From: JAJYLM01 sp964547905
GTDB taxonomy: Bacteria; JAMCPX01
Assembly: GCA_964547905.1 (NCBI GenBank)
Contig: CAZJPN010000029.1
Span: forward strand, 1-63,370
Reading direction: 5' to 3'
DNA length: 63,370 nt
In this document: one piece after another, positions 49,280-58,391 of the stretch
Numbering within the stretch: the first letter of the stretch is position 1
Layout of the letters: every line of letters starts with the position of its first letter
Translations under genes and position numbers: made by a program
The notes under the pieces: model-generated
Told to the model about the DNA's origin: nothing
Database searches by the model: none
The model's input: the letters and a program-made list of their open reading frames with translations, nothing else

Positions 49280-50347
49280 TTATTTCTTATCGGATGTTCG
49301 TTTTTTCATTCTATGGCTGTGTTTTGTCTTTATATAATCTCCCGCCCATGGGTTGTCCTTATAAGCTTCCATCCAGTCTATTTTACCGAAATATTTCGAA
49401 CAGTAAAAACATGGAAAGTAGTCAAGTTCTGTCAGACCGTTATTTTTTATAAGCTCTATCTTGTCAAGGTTGAACTTGTGTATTGCATCTGCCCACATTT
49501 TATGTGCGTCAAATAAACTGATGGTATGAAGATCTGCTATTACATCAAGTTCCTCCTCATGTGCACCTGTATAACCCGATATTTGGCAGCAGAAGGAAAG
49601 CCTGCCCTTATAGTCTATATTTGGCGCATACATGGTCAGTGCTCTGCACTGGAAGAATAATAGAGGTTCATAATGGCCAAGAGAAAAATTGATCTCGATC
49701 TTCATTGTATTTTTCAGCCTTTGGACTATCTTTTCTGCTTCCTTGTACTTTTCTGGCGGCAATACAAGGTCGTGGGCGAATGCAAGAGAAGTTGGCTCAA
49801 GGTGTGCATAGAACAGCCTTTTTAGCCCAAGCTCAGATGCAAGCATAGCCATCTGTTCTATTTCATCGAAGTTCTTTTTGTTGATCGTAATCTGCACGCT
49901 TATATCTATGTTTTTTACCTTTAATATGCTTATTGTCTGCAGTATTTTCTTAAATGAACCCTTACCCCTTATGTAGTCGTTCGTCTTTTCTGTTGCACCG
50001 TCAAGTGAGATAGAGATGCCTGAAAGTTTTCTGAGCCTGTCTGGAAAACGCGGATTATTGAGCATCTTCCATACCTGTAAGAAGTTCCATGCGTTTGTTA
50101 CGAAGTGATATGTATAATCGTACTTGATAACGGTATCTATTATTTTATCAAATTGTGGATGGAGCGTGGGTTCACCGCCCGTGAATGCAATGTGTTTCGG
50201 GTTATACGCCTTTGCCTGTTTAAGAATATTATCAAAGAGTTCAACCGATATATAGCTTCTCATATCGGTTTTGTCCCTTAAGCAATGCAGGCAGCTCAGG
50301 TTGCATTTGTTCGTAAGTTCAAAACTCATCTCATAAAATGACATCAT
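49280..50347 (-). CDS. Radical SAM protein with SPASM-like C-terminal cysteines
   Basis: A protein of 355 residues. The SAM-cluster motif is CNLSCLHC (Cys15, 19, 22), followed by FTGGEPTLHPQF and the SISLDGATE strand. C-terminal cysteines at 234, 253, 254, 313 and 316 (FFQCRAL, LSFCCQISGY, FPCFYC) suggest at least one auxiliary cluster, as in peptide-modifying or sugar-acting SPASM enzymes. AAGGAGAGG precedes the paired ATGs. It is third in a cassette after the nucleotidyltransferase and HprK-like genes. No small precursor-peptide gene was found nearby. Confidence 0.85.
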   Translation of the reverse strand: MMSFYEMSFELTNKCNLSCLHCLRDKTDMRSYISVELFDNILKQAKAYNPKHIAFTGGEPTLHPQFDKIIDTVIKYDYTYHFVTNAWNFLQVWKMLNNPRFPDRLRKLSGISISLDGATEKTNDYIRGKGSFKKILQTISILKVKNIDISVQITINKKNFDEIEQMAMLASELGLKRLFYAHLEPTSLAFAHDLVLPPEKYKEAEKIVQRLKNTMKIEINFSLGHYEPLLFFQCRALTMYAPNIDYKGRLSFCCQISGYTGAHEEELDVIADLHTISLFDAHKMWADAIHKFNLDKIELIKNNGLTELDYFPCFYCSKYFGKIDWMEAYKDNPWAGDYIKTKHSHRMKKRTSDKK

Positions 50348-50367
50348 CCTCTCCTTTTTGCATGAAT

Positions 50368-51327
50368 CTATCCATTACCTATCCTTTTAAAAATAATCAA
50401 TGGATCTTTCAAAAGATCCTTGCCGCATAAACAAATATATGTCTTTGTCTGATGTATTAATGCTTTCAGCGTATCGATGTGTTTGTTTGCACCGGCTTTG
50501 CTAAAGAAAAACATAAGTGATTGAGGTATAAGCAATGACATGGCATGGGTTTTATCTATGCGTAACACTTTTGTATTTTGTGATTTTGCTAATCGTAAAA
50601 ATAATATGGTATTGGGGACAATCCTCTCAATCGTCTGAAATATGTTATAGGGAATAACGGCTTTTTTGAATGGCGGCACAGGCGGTTTTATGTCTTTAAA
50701 CCTATGTCTGAAGTGAAGTAAGGTCTTCCTGGTAACATGTATGTCTTTCTTAAAACCCAGAGCCTGTATCATTCCGGCTTTATGCTTCAAGAAAACTGCA
50801 TCATCGGAAACGAGCCTGTAGCCTTTGGACATAAGCCCAAGCGAAAGCGTTGTTTTACCCGACATGCCCATTCCGCACAGCAGGATCGAGTTTCTGTGTT
50901 TTTTTATTGCGCCTGCATGTAGATAATAAAGTCCATGATGTCTCAACAGTTCTATCAAAGCTATGGTTATAAAAATAGATACAAATTCTGATCCCCTTTT
51001 CAGTATTGACATATCCAAATAGGCATCTGCCCTGTCATTGTCTTCATCAACAATTACACAGGTGCTTTTGTCGGATAGCAATAGAATGCCGTTGTTCAAT
51101 CTATATCCTTTTATTCTACCGTATGAAAACAGCACGGTCGCTTTTTTGTCGAGCGTAACCGGGGCTTTTTTACCCGCGTATGCACTTAAAGTTATACGGT
51201 GTTTAAGAGCAGTGTAAGCCTTGAATTTATAGCCTGAGAAAAACGTCTTTAAAGTATCAAAGACTGTCGGATTATCCGCTTTCACAGATACCGATACATC
51301 CGATATCTTAAACGAGAATTGTTTCAT
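50368..51327 (-). CDS. HPr kinase-like (HprK-related) protein
   Basis: A protein of 319 residues. The C-terminal half is HprK-like: LHAGAI at 136-141, P-loop GMGMSGKT at 152-159, and SDDAVFLK at 174-181. The N-terminal half (strand-rich, with YGRIKGYRL) matches no family I know. Homologous kinases occur in PqqD/radical SAM cassettes where HPr itself is absent, for example the SynChlorMet ScmC type. The substrate is unknown; no ptsH-like gene is in the window. Start and stop overlap with the nucleotidyltransferase gene (ATGA) shows tight coupling. Confidence 0.75.
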   Translation of the reverse strand: MKQFSFKISDVSVSVKADNPTVFDTLKTFFSGYKFKAYTALKHRITLSAYAGKKAPVTLDKKATVLFSYGRIKGYRLNNGILLLSDKSTCVIVDEDNDRADAYLDMSILKRGSEFVSIFITIALIELLRHHGLYYLHAGAIKKHRNSILLCGMGMSGKTTLSLGLMSKGYRLVSDDAVFLKHKAGMIQALGFKKDIHVTRKTLLHFRHRFKDIKPPVPPFKKAVIPYNIFQTIERIVPNTILFLRLAKSQNTKVLRIDKTHAMSLLIPQSLMFFFSKAGANKHIDTLKALIHQTKTYICLCGKDLLKDPLIIFKRIGNG

Positions 51328-52025
51328 GATTGCTTGAACAGCCCCTTTGCAATTTCAAGCCTTTTCTGATTGCCTATGTCAACCCATAGTCCGTTATGTA
51401 AATAACCGGCAATGAGCCTGCCATGCTTAATCATTTCCGGGTACATGTGTAATGTAGTAGAAGGCTGATATATGTTTTTAGGTATATAATCGATGCTATC
51501 GGGTTTTAAAAATTGAATGCCCGTAAATATATAGGGAGAGGTATCCGGATAAGGATTGAAAAGGCTTCGTACATACCCATACCTGTCTGTGTAGATATTT
51601 GCAATATCGGTTTGGTCATTAGCTGCTTTATACAGAACCATAACGGCATCCGCTTTCTTATCCTTTAACAAAGGTGGTAAAACAGTCAATTCGAGATCGA
51701 ACAGTATATCTCCATTTATAAGGAAAAACGGCTCATCGAGAAATTTGCTTGCCAATAATAATGCACCACCTGTGCCCATAATGTCCGGTTCCGGCGAATA
51801 CCGAATTACAAGTCCGAATTGTGAACCATCTCCAAGCCTCTGCCTTATCATATCGCCAAGATGGTGAAGGTTTATAACAACATCTTTTATGCCAGCTTCT
51901 TTAAGGGCATGAAGCGTATGCGCTATTATAGGTTTTCCATTTATTTCAATCAGAGGTTTAGGGATTGTTTCGGTAATTGGCCGCAGCCTTGTTCCAAAGC
52001 CAGCAGCAAGTATCATAGCCTTCAT
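51324..52025 (-). CDS. Sugar-phosphate nucleotidyltransferase (MurU/mannose-1-phosphate guanylyltransferase-like)
   Basis: A protein of 233 residues. The Rossmann-like NTP_transferase signature is MKAMILAAGFGTRLRPIT, with KPLIEINGKPIIAHTL and the metal aspartate in LINGDILFD. The length is that of the short, single-domain class that includes MurU. The nucleotide and sugar are undetermined. AAGGA precedes the ATG at 52025. It is first of the three-gene cassette with the HprK-like and radical SAM genes. Confidence 0.85.
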   Translation of the reverse strand: MKAMILAAGFGTRLRPITETIPKPLIEINGKPIIAHTLHALKEAGIKDVVINLHHLGDMIRQRLGDGSQFGLVIRYSPEPDIMGTGGALLLASKFLDEPFFLINGDILFDLELTVLPPLLKDKKADAVMVLYKAANDQTDIANIYTDRYGYVRSLFNPYPDTSPYIFTGIQFLKPDSIDYIPKNIYQPSTTLHMYPEMIKHGRLIAGYLHNGLWVDIGNQKRLEIAKGLFKQS

Positions 52026-52136
52026 GATTATTCCTTTTTTAATTGATTTTCATTAATCGTTTTCTCAATTATCCCGGAAGTATACAAATTAGTTTATATA
52101 CTCAATTTATACAATAAATCTTTTTATATTTTGAGG

Positions 52137-53756
52137 TTAAGCAGAGGCATTCATAATCCTGAATAGTTTTTTGTTTTTTTCGTACAATTCTTTAAATACA
52201 TCGAAACTCTTGTCGTACATCTCTTTATACTCGGTCCTCGGCGTATATACCCTGTCAACGGGTATCAGTGGTTTTGCCTCCCTGAAGGATTTGATTAAAC
52301 CAAGCCCCACAGCGCATACGATAGCTGCTCCGTTGGTACCTGCATTCTGCGGGTTTTTCGTAACCTCTATATTCCTGCCTGTTATATCCGCCATGATCTG
52401 ACACCACACATCGGACTTTGCACCGCCGCCGACAAACCGGATATTTTTTCGATAGGGTATTTTCTTTTCTATTGCCTCAAGCATCCATCGTTTATGGAAT
52501 GCAACGCCTTCAAGCACAGCCCGGATCATCTGACGCTTGCCTGTGCTAAGGCTTATGTTGAAGAACATGCCCCGTGCATAAGCATCCTCCCGTGGAGATC
52601 TGTTGCCGTGAAGCCATGGCGTGAATATAAGCCCTCCGGCCCCGGGTGGTGTTTGTTCGACTATCTCATTGAGGAATTCATACAGACTGTCGTACTCCTT
52701 GTTCTTGTCGACTATATGCTGTGCGTCAAGGTACATGCCGATCTCATCAAGGGCAAGATGATCCCTTACCCATTGCAGGCATATGCCTGAGGTCTCCTGC
52801 TCCGCGGTATAAACGTATTCACCGGGTATCGCACCCAATATTGAGGCAACGAAGTTAGCGATGTCTACGGTCCTCCTGTCGATATTTGCTGCTACCCATC
52901 CCGAAGTTCCTACGTAGATATGTGTGTCATACAACTCGAGTGCGCCCGAGCCTACAGCAGTCAAAAATGTATCACCGCCACCGCCTAACACAGGTATGCC
53001 CGGTACAAGCCCCATTTTGTCAGCAGCTTGCTGTCTGAGGCCGCCTATAATATCCGTTGATCTTATGACAGGAGGGAGGTGGTTCATATCGACATCAAAT
53101 GCCTTGCAAAGGCTCTTTGACCATCCGAGTTTACCTTTCCTTGTATTAAAGACCCATGTCAGATGAGCTGAGTCGTATGTCATGCTGTACTTGCCCGTGC
53201 ACTGCAAAGTAAGGTAATCTTTTACATCAAGCCATTTATAGACCTTTTCGAATACTTCAGGCTCATTGTCTTTTACCCAGAGGTATTTCCAGAGCGGGTC
53301 TTTCGGGGTTGCGGCAAGCCCACCTGTGATAAATAGGGATTTCAAGCCTGTGAGCGCGTTCCAGTTGTCAATCCTCGGAAACCCGCGATAAAGGTATTTT
53401 GCGATCTGGGCAGTTGATCTCTGATCCATGTAGGTCATGGGATTGCGCAGGGCTTCGCCCTCTTTATCAACGACGACGGATCCCTGCATCTGTGAAGAGA
53501 AAGCAATGCCCTTAATCTGCGACGGCTTCAATGATGTTCGTTTTATAATTGCGCGCGTGGAACTACATACCGCATTCCACCAGTCATCCGCTTTCTGCTC
53601 TGCACCGCCGTCTTCGGTTGTATAAAGAGGATATTCTACAAGGTAGGCATCAATAAGCTCTATCTTGTCGCTTATCCTGTAAAGACAGGATTTATTACCT
53701 GTTGTGCCAAGGTCATACGCAAGGATGTATGTTCCATGTTCTGATACAGGGGACAC
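52137..53756 (-). CDS. FGGY-family carbohydrate kinase, xylulokinase-like
   Basis: A protein of 539 residues. The N-terminal phosphate-binding loop is YDLGTTGNKSCLY and the second actin-like domain has HIYVGTSGWVAANI and the FGGY-type GGGAKSDVWCQIMADITG. The family phosphorylates sugars such as xylulose, gluconate or glycerol; the central region (PWLHGNRSPREDAYARG) resembles xylulokinase. The start is GTG at 53756, and an AAGGA lies rather far upstream, inside the end of the GNAT gene. It forms a two-gene unit with that acetyltransferase (10-base gap). Confidence 0.88.
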   Translation of the reverse strand: MSPVSEHGTYILAYDLGTTGNKSCLYRISDKIELIDAYLVEYPLYTTEDGGAEQKADDWWNAVCSSTRAIIKRTSLKPSQIKGIAFSSQMQGSVVVDKEGEALRNPMTYMDQRSTAQIAKYLYRGFPRIDNWNALTGLKSLFITGGLAATPKDPLWKYLWVKDNEPEVFEKVYKWLDVKDYLTLQCTGKYSMTYDSAHLTWVFNTRKGKLGWSKSLCKAFDVDMNHLPPVIRSTDIIGGLRQQAADKMGLVPGIPVLGGGGDTFLTAVGSGALELYDTHIYVGTSGWVAANIDRRTVDIANFVASILGAIPGEYVYTAEQETSGICLQWVRDHLALDEIGMYLDAQHIVDKNKEYDSLYEFLNEIVEQTPPGAGGLIFTPWLHGNRSPREDAYARGMFFNISLSTGKRQMIRAVLEGVAFHKRWMLEAIEKKIPYRKNIRFVGGGAKSDVWCQIMADITGRNIEVTKNPQNAGTNGAAIVCAVGLGLIKSFREAKPLIPVDRVYTPRTEYKEMYDKSFDVFKELYEKNKKLFRIMNASA

Positions 53757-53766
53757 GATTTATTTT

Positions 53767-54372
53767 TTATCCTTCTGCCGGGTTCAAGTTAAGGTGTTCT
53801 GTTTCGTATGCCTCCATTGTTTTTACAGCCTCTTTTACATCGTTGGACATGATTATAAGATTGTGCGTCTGTCCCTTTAAATCCATGATATGGTTCTCAA
53901 GCTCAGCCTCTTTTGCAAACCCAAGCTTCTCAAATACCTTGACAGCGCCTTTTTGATCTGCTGCCATCTGGGCTACAATCTTTGAAAGCTTTTTTTCTAG
54001 TGCTGCCATAAATATTTCTTTGGATAGGGCGAGGCCAACGCCTTTGCTTCTATACGCCCTTGATACAACAATCCTGATCTCGCCTATATGTCTTGACCAG
54101 CCGTAATCCTCAATATGAAGGGTAGCATCGCCAATTACTTTATTATCCTTGTCTAAGGCAAGCAAGGGGAGTACTGTGTTATAATCAAGTTCTTTTGCCC
54201 ATTGCTCTATGACCCTTTTGTCCGAAACATCATGTTTTAGAAACAACCTGTCTTCTTCCGGAATATGTTTAAAGAAATCATGCAGAGCGTTAATATCATT
54301 TTTGGTCATTGCCCTTATTGATATCACAGAACCGTCTTTCAGAGTGTACTTCTTTAAAGAATTTTTATTCAT
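53767..54372 (-). CDS. GNAT-family N-acetyltransferase
   Basis: A protein of 201 residues. The acetyl-CoA loop appears as VVSRAYRSKGVGLALSKEIF (about 115-134), following the beta4 strand HIGEIRIVV, and the later NG/FEKLGF motif is KVFEKLGFAKEAE. It probably acetylates an amine on a protein or small molecule. AAGGAGGGT precedes the ATG at 54372. It is upstream of the FGGY kinase on the same strand, so the two may act on, or regulate, the same sugar pathway; this is inference. Confidence 0.85.
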   Translation of the reverse strand: MNKNSLKKYTLKDGSVISIRAMTKNDINALHDFFKHIPEEDRLFLKHDVSDKRVIEQWAKELDYNTVLPLLALDKDNKVIGDATLHIEDYGWSRHIGEIRIVVSRAYRSKGVGLALSKEIFMAALEKKLSKIVAQMAADQKGAVKVFEKLGFAKEAELENHIMDLKGQTHNLIIMSNDVKEAVKTMEAYETEHLNLNPAEG

Positions 54373-54455
54373 GGTACCCTCCTTTCAATATTTTATTGTC
54401 CCACGGATTACGATTAAAAGCAAGGCTTTTGTAAAGCCAGGCAGAAGAGAAAGAC

Positions 54456-54507
54456 TGGATTCCCCCGCATCGGGTGCGGGGCAGGCTTCGTCAAGCACGG
54501 AATGACA
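54456..54507. repeat. Dispersed GGATTCC/GGAATGACA repeat, single unit
   Basis: It begins TGGATTCCC and ends GGAATGACA, with inner CCCGCA/TGCGGG and GCTTCGTCAAGC pairings. It is related to the units at 19653-19779. It lies between the divergent GNAT and ABC permease genes. Confidence 0.6.
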
Positions 54508-54568
54508 TCCGACGGGTGGACGATCAAACTATAGCCTTAAACTTAATATTTTGATACATAGATTGTTT

Positions 54569-55492
54569 ATGCGAAGATTTATTCTTAACAGGATGCTGTT
54601 AGCTGTTCCTACAATACTTGGTGTGGTAACACTTGTGTTTTTTCTTATACATATAGTGCCGGGAGATCCTGTCACGCTGATGCTTGGCGATTATGCAACG
54701 AAACAAGAAGTAGCACAGATGCGCCATGAATTAAACCTTGATAAACCTATTACAGAACAATACCTGCTTTACATGGATAACTTGTTCCATGGCAACATAG
54801 GGATGTCCATGTATTACAAAAAACCTGTCTTGACCATTGTTATGCACCGGTTCGTTTATACCTTTATGCTTGCACTATTTGCTATGATGCTGGCTCTATT
54901 CATATCCATACCTCTTGGCATATTGTCCGCTTATAAACAGGGAACATGGGCTGATAAGATTATTGCAGGCACATCAATACTGGGCATATCACTGCCGAAT
55001 TTTTGGATAGCTATAATCTTAATCCTCATATTCGCTCTAAAATTAAACCTTCTCCCTGTTGCAGGCGCACAATCACCTTTATCTATAATCCTCCCAGGTT
55101 TTACCCTTGCCATTGGTATGAGTGCAATAACCATCCGTATGGTAAGGGCGAATATGATAACGGCTATACGGCACGAAAGTTTTACCGCAAATCTCGCTAA
55201 AGGTATAAGCATAAGACGGACATTATTTATCCATGCATTAAAGGCAACGCTTATACCCGTTATAACGCTTGTGGGTATGCAGTTTGGGTTGCTGTTGTCG
55301 GGTGCAATTATCACGGAAACTGTGTTTTCATGGCCAGGCATGGGCAGGCTGCTTGTGGACAGCGTTATGACAAGAGATTATCCGTTGTTGAGCGGCACAG
55401 TCCTTGTGATTGCCCTTATCTATGTGATCGTTAACCTTATTACCGATATACTTTATTATGTTGTAGAACCGAGGATGAGGAAGACATCATGA
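54569..55492 (+). CDS. ABC transporter permease, dipeptide/oligopeptide type (DppB/OppB-like)
   Basis: About 307 residues from the ATG at 54569; a TTG at 54551 is an alternative, and neither has a clear ribosome site. Six membrane segments; MRRFILNRMLLAVPTILGVVT opens the family and PGDPVTLMLG follows. The cytoplasmic EAA loop is in SFTANLAKGISIRRTLFIHALK. It pairs with the next permease to import peptides. No ATPase or binding-protein gene lies beside it, so those must be encoded elsewhere. The next gene after the permeases is nagZ, which hints at muropeptide uptake. Confidence 0.9.
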   Translation: MRRFILNRMLLAVPTILGVVTLVFFLIHIVPGDPVTLMLGDYATKQEVAQMRHELNLDKPITEQYLLYMDNLFHGNIGMSMYYKKPVLTIVMHRFVYTFMLALFAMMLALFISIPLGILSAYKQGTWADKIIAGTSILGISLPNFWIAIILILIFALKLNLLPVAGAQSPLSIILPGFTLAIGMSAITIRMVRANMITAIRHESFTANLAKGISIRRTLFIHALKATLIPVITLVGMQFGLLLSGAIITETVFSWPGMGRLLVDSVMTRDYPLLSGTVLVIALIYVIVNLITDILYYVVEPRMRKTS

Positions 55493-56274
55493 GACGGAAT
55501 TGTGCGGCTATTATTCTGCTTCTTGTCCTGATATTCGCAGGCATTGCCGCACCGATTTTAAGCCCGCACAATCCCTATAAACAAATTCTTTCCCTGTCCT
55601 TTCATGCACCAACCATCTCATCCCCTATGGGCAGGGATGCACTCGGTAGGGATATATTCAGCAGGGTTTTGTATGGGATAAGAACATCCATGTTCATAGG
55701 TTTTGCAGTAGTCTTGATATCCCTTTCGGTTGGAGTAGTGATTGGAGGCATGGCAGGGTATATCGGAGGTTTTACAGATACAGTGTTTGCAAGGGTCATC
55801 GATATATTAATGGCATTCCCCGGCCTGCTTTTATCAATAGGTATTGCAGGTATAATGGGACCGAGTACAGGCAATATTATAATAGCCCTATGTGCGGTCG
55901 GATGGGTAGGATACGCAAGGTATACAAGGGCCATGGTTATGTCTGTAAAACAAAGAGATTATATATTGTCTGCAAAGGCAGCAGGCAAAAACAGATTTGC
56001 AATCTTATTTGCGGATATTCTTCCGAATATTTTAGAACCATTGATTGTCGAGGCGAGCTTTGGTATAGGTATTGCCATAGTATCAGAGGCAAGCCTTTCC
56101 TTTCTCGGTCTTTCAAGCCCTTCAACACCGAGTCTCGGCAGGATGCTTTCCGAAGCTATTTCTGTTATAAACGTTTCACCATGGATGGCTATATTCCCGG
56201 GCCTTACATTGACTATAATTGTTTTATTGTTTAATGATATAGGTGAGAGGTTAAGAAGGATATACGAGAGGTAA
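55489..56274 (+). CDS. ABC transporter permease, dipeptide/oligopeptide type (DppC/OppC-like)
   Basis: A protein of 261 residues. The family opener HNPYKQILSLSFHAPTISSPMGRDALGRDIFSRVLYG is followed by membrane helices and the EAA loop in DYILSAKAAGKNRFAILFADILPN. It is shorter at the N-terminus than E. coli DppC. The ATG overlaps the preceding stop (ATGA), so the two subunits are made in equal amounts. Two bases separate it from nagZ. Confidence 0.9.
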   Translation: MRRNCAAIILLLVLIFAGIAAPILSPHNPYKQILSLSFHAPTISSPMGRDALGRDIFSRVLYGIRTSMFIGFAVVLISLSVGVVIGGMAGYIGGFTDTVFARVIDILMAFPGLLLSIGIAGIMGPSTGNIIIALCAVGWVGYARYTRAMVMSVKQRDYILSAKAAGKNRFAILFADILPNILEPLIVEASFGIGIAIVSEASLSFLGLSSPSTPSLGRMLSEAISVINVSPWMAIFPGLTLTIIVLLFNDIGERLRRIYER

Positions 56275-56276
56275 TT

Positions 56277-57350
56277 ATGAAGATAGGCAGATTGTTGATG
56301 ATAGGGTTTAACGGCACGGAACTACCTGCTGAATTTGAGCCCGTAATAAAAAGATATGGTATTGGCGGATTTGTACTGTTTGAGAGAAACCTCAAGAGTC
56401 CTGGACAGATACTTTCATTGAATAAACATCTCCACACTATAGACGATGATTTTATTCCTCTGATAGCGGTTGATCAGGAGGGCGGGAGGGTACAAAGATT
56501 AAAACATCCGTTTTCCCATCTTCCTTCGGCAAGAAAAGTGGAAGAATATTATCAAAAACATAACAATATAGATATCATATATGAATACGGCAGTTTTATA
56601 GCGGAGGAACTTTCGATAGCTGGGTTTAATATGAACCTTGCCCCGGTTCTGGACCTTTCGGAAAGAAAAGACGGCGTGATAGGTGATCGTGCCTTTTCCA
56701 ATACCCCTCTTGTTGTAGAGGAGATCGGTGTAAGTATGATAGCCGGCATGCAGGACCACGGTATCATCGCATGTGCAAAACATTTTCCCGGAAGTACCGA
56801 TACGAAGATCGATCCCCACAGCGACCTTCCATCTGTACATATAGGGCCGGAGGCAATGACGCATAACGTATCTCCGTTTATCCATGCTATAAATAACGAC
56901 GTTGGAAGCGTTATGGTATCGCATACGGTGTTTAAGGGCATAGACGATGTTTCAGCATCCATGTCGGAAAAGATTATCAACGGGATTCTGAAAAAAGAAA
57001 CTGGATTTAAAGGTATAGTAATAACAGATGATGTTAAGATGGGTGCAATATCGAAGACATATTCTGTATCAGAGGCTGTAATTAATGCATTGGCAGCGTC
57101 TTCTGATATGGTCATGATAAGCAATGTTGAACCCGATGAGCTTGAATCAGTTATTGATAATATTGAAGACAGTATAGCCGAAGGTATAATCAAAAACGAT
57201 CGAATCAGTGCATCTCTCATGAGGATTGATCTTATAAAAAATGAAATTGGTATAAGAAAAGAAATTATTCAAAGTGAATCGGATATCCTCAAGGTGCTCG
57301 AGAACAAGGTTCATAGTGCATTTATAAAAAAATTTTCTGGTGGAAATTAA
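56277..57350 (+). CDS. nagZ: Beta-N-acetylhexosaminidase NagZ (GH3)
   Basis: A protein of 357 residues. This cytoplasmic enzyme removes N-acetylglucosamine from cell-wall muropeptides during recycling. It has AVDQEGGRVQRLKHPF, MNLAPVLDL, and the flexible catalytic loop KHFPGSTDTKIDPHSDLP carrying the acid/base histidine (DPHSD). The nucleophile aspartate is in VITDDVKMGAI. The last 60 residues extend beyond the barrel. Coupling to two peptide-type permeases suggests a wall-fragment import and recycling operon. Confidence 0.93.
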   Translation: MKIGRLLMIGFNGTELPAEFEPVIKRYGIGGFVLFERNLKSPGQILSLNKHLHTIDDDFIPLIAVDQEGGRVQRLKHPFSHLPSARKVEEYYQKHNNIDIIYEYGSFIAEELSIAGFNMNLAPVLDLSERKDGVIGDRAFSNTPLVVEEIGVSMIAGMQDHGIIACAKHFPGSTDTKIDPHSDLPSVHIGPEAMTHNVSPFIHAINNDVGSVMVSHTVFKGIDDVSASMSEKIINGILKKETGFKGIVITDDVKMGAISKTYSVSEAVINALAASSDMVMISNVEPDELESVIDNIEDSIAEGIIKNDRISASLMRIDLIKNEIGIRKEIIQSESDILKVLENKVHSAFIKKFSGGN

Positions 57351-58246
57351 TGGGAAAGCAATTTATAAAAGGAATACTCGGTTTTGATCGGCATAATTTA
57401 TTTTGGCTTTTCCTTTTTTTTATGATGATTTCGTTCTCTTCACTGTCATTTGCCGGTACAATTGCCGAACAAATTACAAATACATCGGGAGGCATCGTTG
57501 TTACTCGGACAACGGGTGGTCCCTTGATAGAAGAAAAACCTTATGGAAAAATAAACTGGACTGATGGTTATATAATAGCTTACGGTAAAGATAAAATATC
57601 AAAGGGATTGAATAAAGATATTTGCGACTCTATAGCAAAAAGGGCTGCAATACTGGATGCGCGTGCACGTGCGCTCGAGATGATACAGAAAGTAAACCTT
57701 GATGGAAATATTACGGTCAAAGGTTTTGTATCAAAGGATTCAAGGTTATTTTACAGACTTAAAGGTTTGATAGCAAGGATGAAGCCCTTTCAGCAGTATA
57801 AGCATGAAGACTTTTACAATGTAGAAATGAAAGTCCCTTTCTATGGTGTTTATGGAATCGAGGTTGTTTTCCTTCATGCTTATGTAAAATCAAACAATAA
57901 AAGAATAAAAGGGTTATCAACAGATGCTCGTATTATTATAGATGCAAGAGGGACAGGATTAAAACCAGCCTTGTTTGTCAAAATTAAAGATCAAACAGGG
58001 AAAGATGTTTATACGGCAAAGGATGTTGATACGGCTTATCTACAGAACAAGGGTATGGTTCAGTATGTTACATCAACATCAATACAGCAAGGTGATGTCC
58101 AGATAAAAGCTTTGAATGTGGATGGCAGACAGGACGGTAATATAGTTATTTCATTGTCTGATGCTGCCATATTCAAGCAGATGGATAATGACAACGCAAT
58201 ATCAAATGGTAATGTTGTAGTCATAACGGATTCTCCGGTAGATTGA
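57350..58246 (+). CDS. Secreted LPP20/FlgT-N-like protein of unknown function
   Basis: A protein of 298 residues. A cytoplasmic-side head is followed by a hydrophobic signal (LFWLFLFFMMISFSSLSFAG). The middle has the LPP20-type helix CDSIAKRAAILDARARALEMIQKV and GFVSKDSRL-like strands, as seen in LPP20 lipoproteins and the N-terminal part of flagellar FlgT. There is no flagellar gene around, so a flagellar role is not implied. The ATG overlaps the nagZ stop (TAATG), so it belongs to that operon. Confidence 0.65.
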   Translation: MGKQFIKGILGFDRHNLFWLFLFFMMISFSSLSFAGTIAEQITNTSGGIVVTRTTGGPLIEEKPYGKINWTDGYIIAYGKDKISKGLNKDICDSIAKRAAILDARARALEMIQKVNLDGNITVKGFVSKDSRLFYRLKGLIARMKPFQQYKHEDFYNVEMKVPFYGVYGIEVVFLHAYVKSNNKRIKGLSTDARIIIDARGTGLKPALFVKIKDQTGKDVYTAKDVDTAYLQNKGMVQYVTSTSIQQGDVQIKALNVDGRQDGNIVISLSDAAIFKQMDNDNAISNGNVVVITDSPVD

Positions 58247-58391
58247 ATGCACCATATAAGATAAAACAGTATACCATTTGGTATATAGAAGATAGGACGC
58301 AGAACATAACTATTTAAAATGCTTGACTTCTTTTTGTGGTATGATACTTGCTTTATTTATTTGAAATACAATTAAAAGGAGGTGAAAAAGA

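Noticed and set aside
49166..52136. Precursor peptide for the radical SAM/HprK-like cassette
   Set aside because: The gaps around and between the cassette genes (20 to about 115 bases) contain no short frame with a ribosome site and a core-like sequence.
57350..58246. Flagellar FlgT for the LPP20-like protein
   Set aside because: Only the N-terminal-type domain is visible and no flagellar gene is in the window, so the specific name is not justified.
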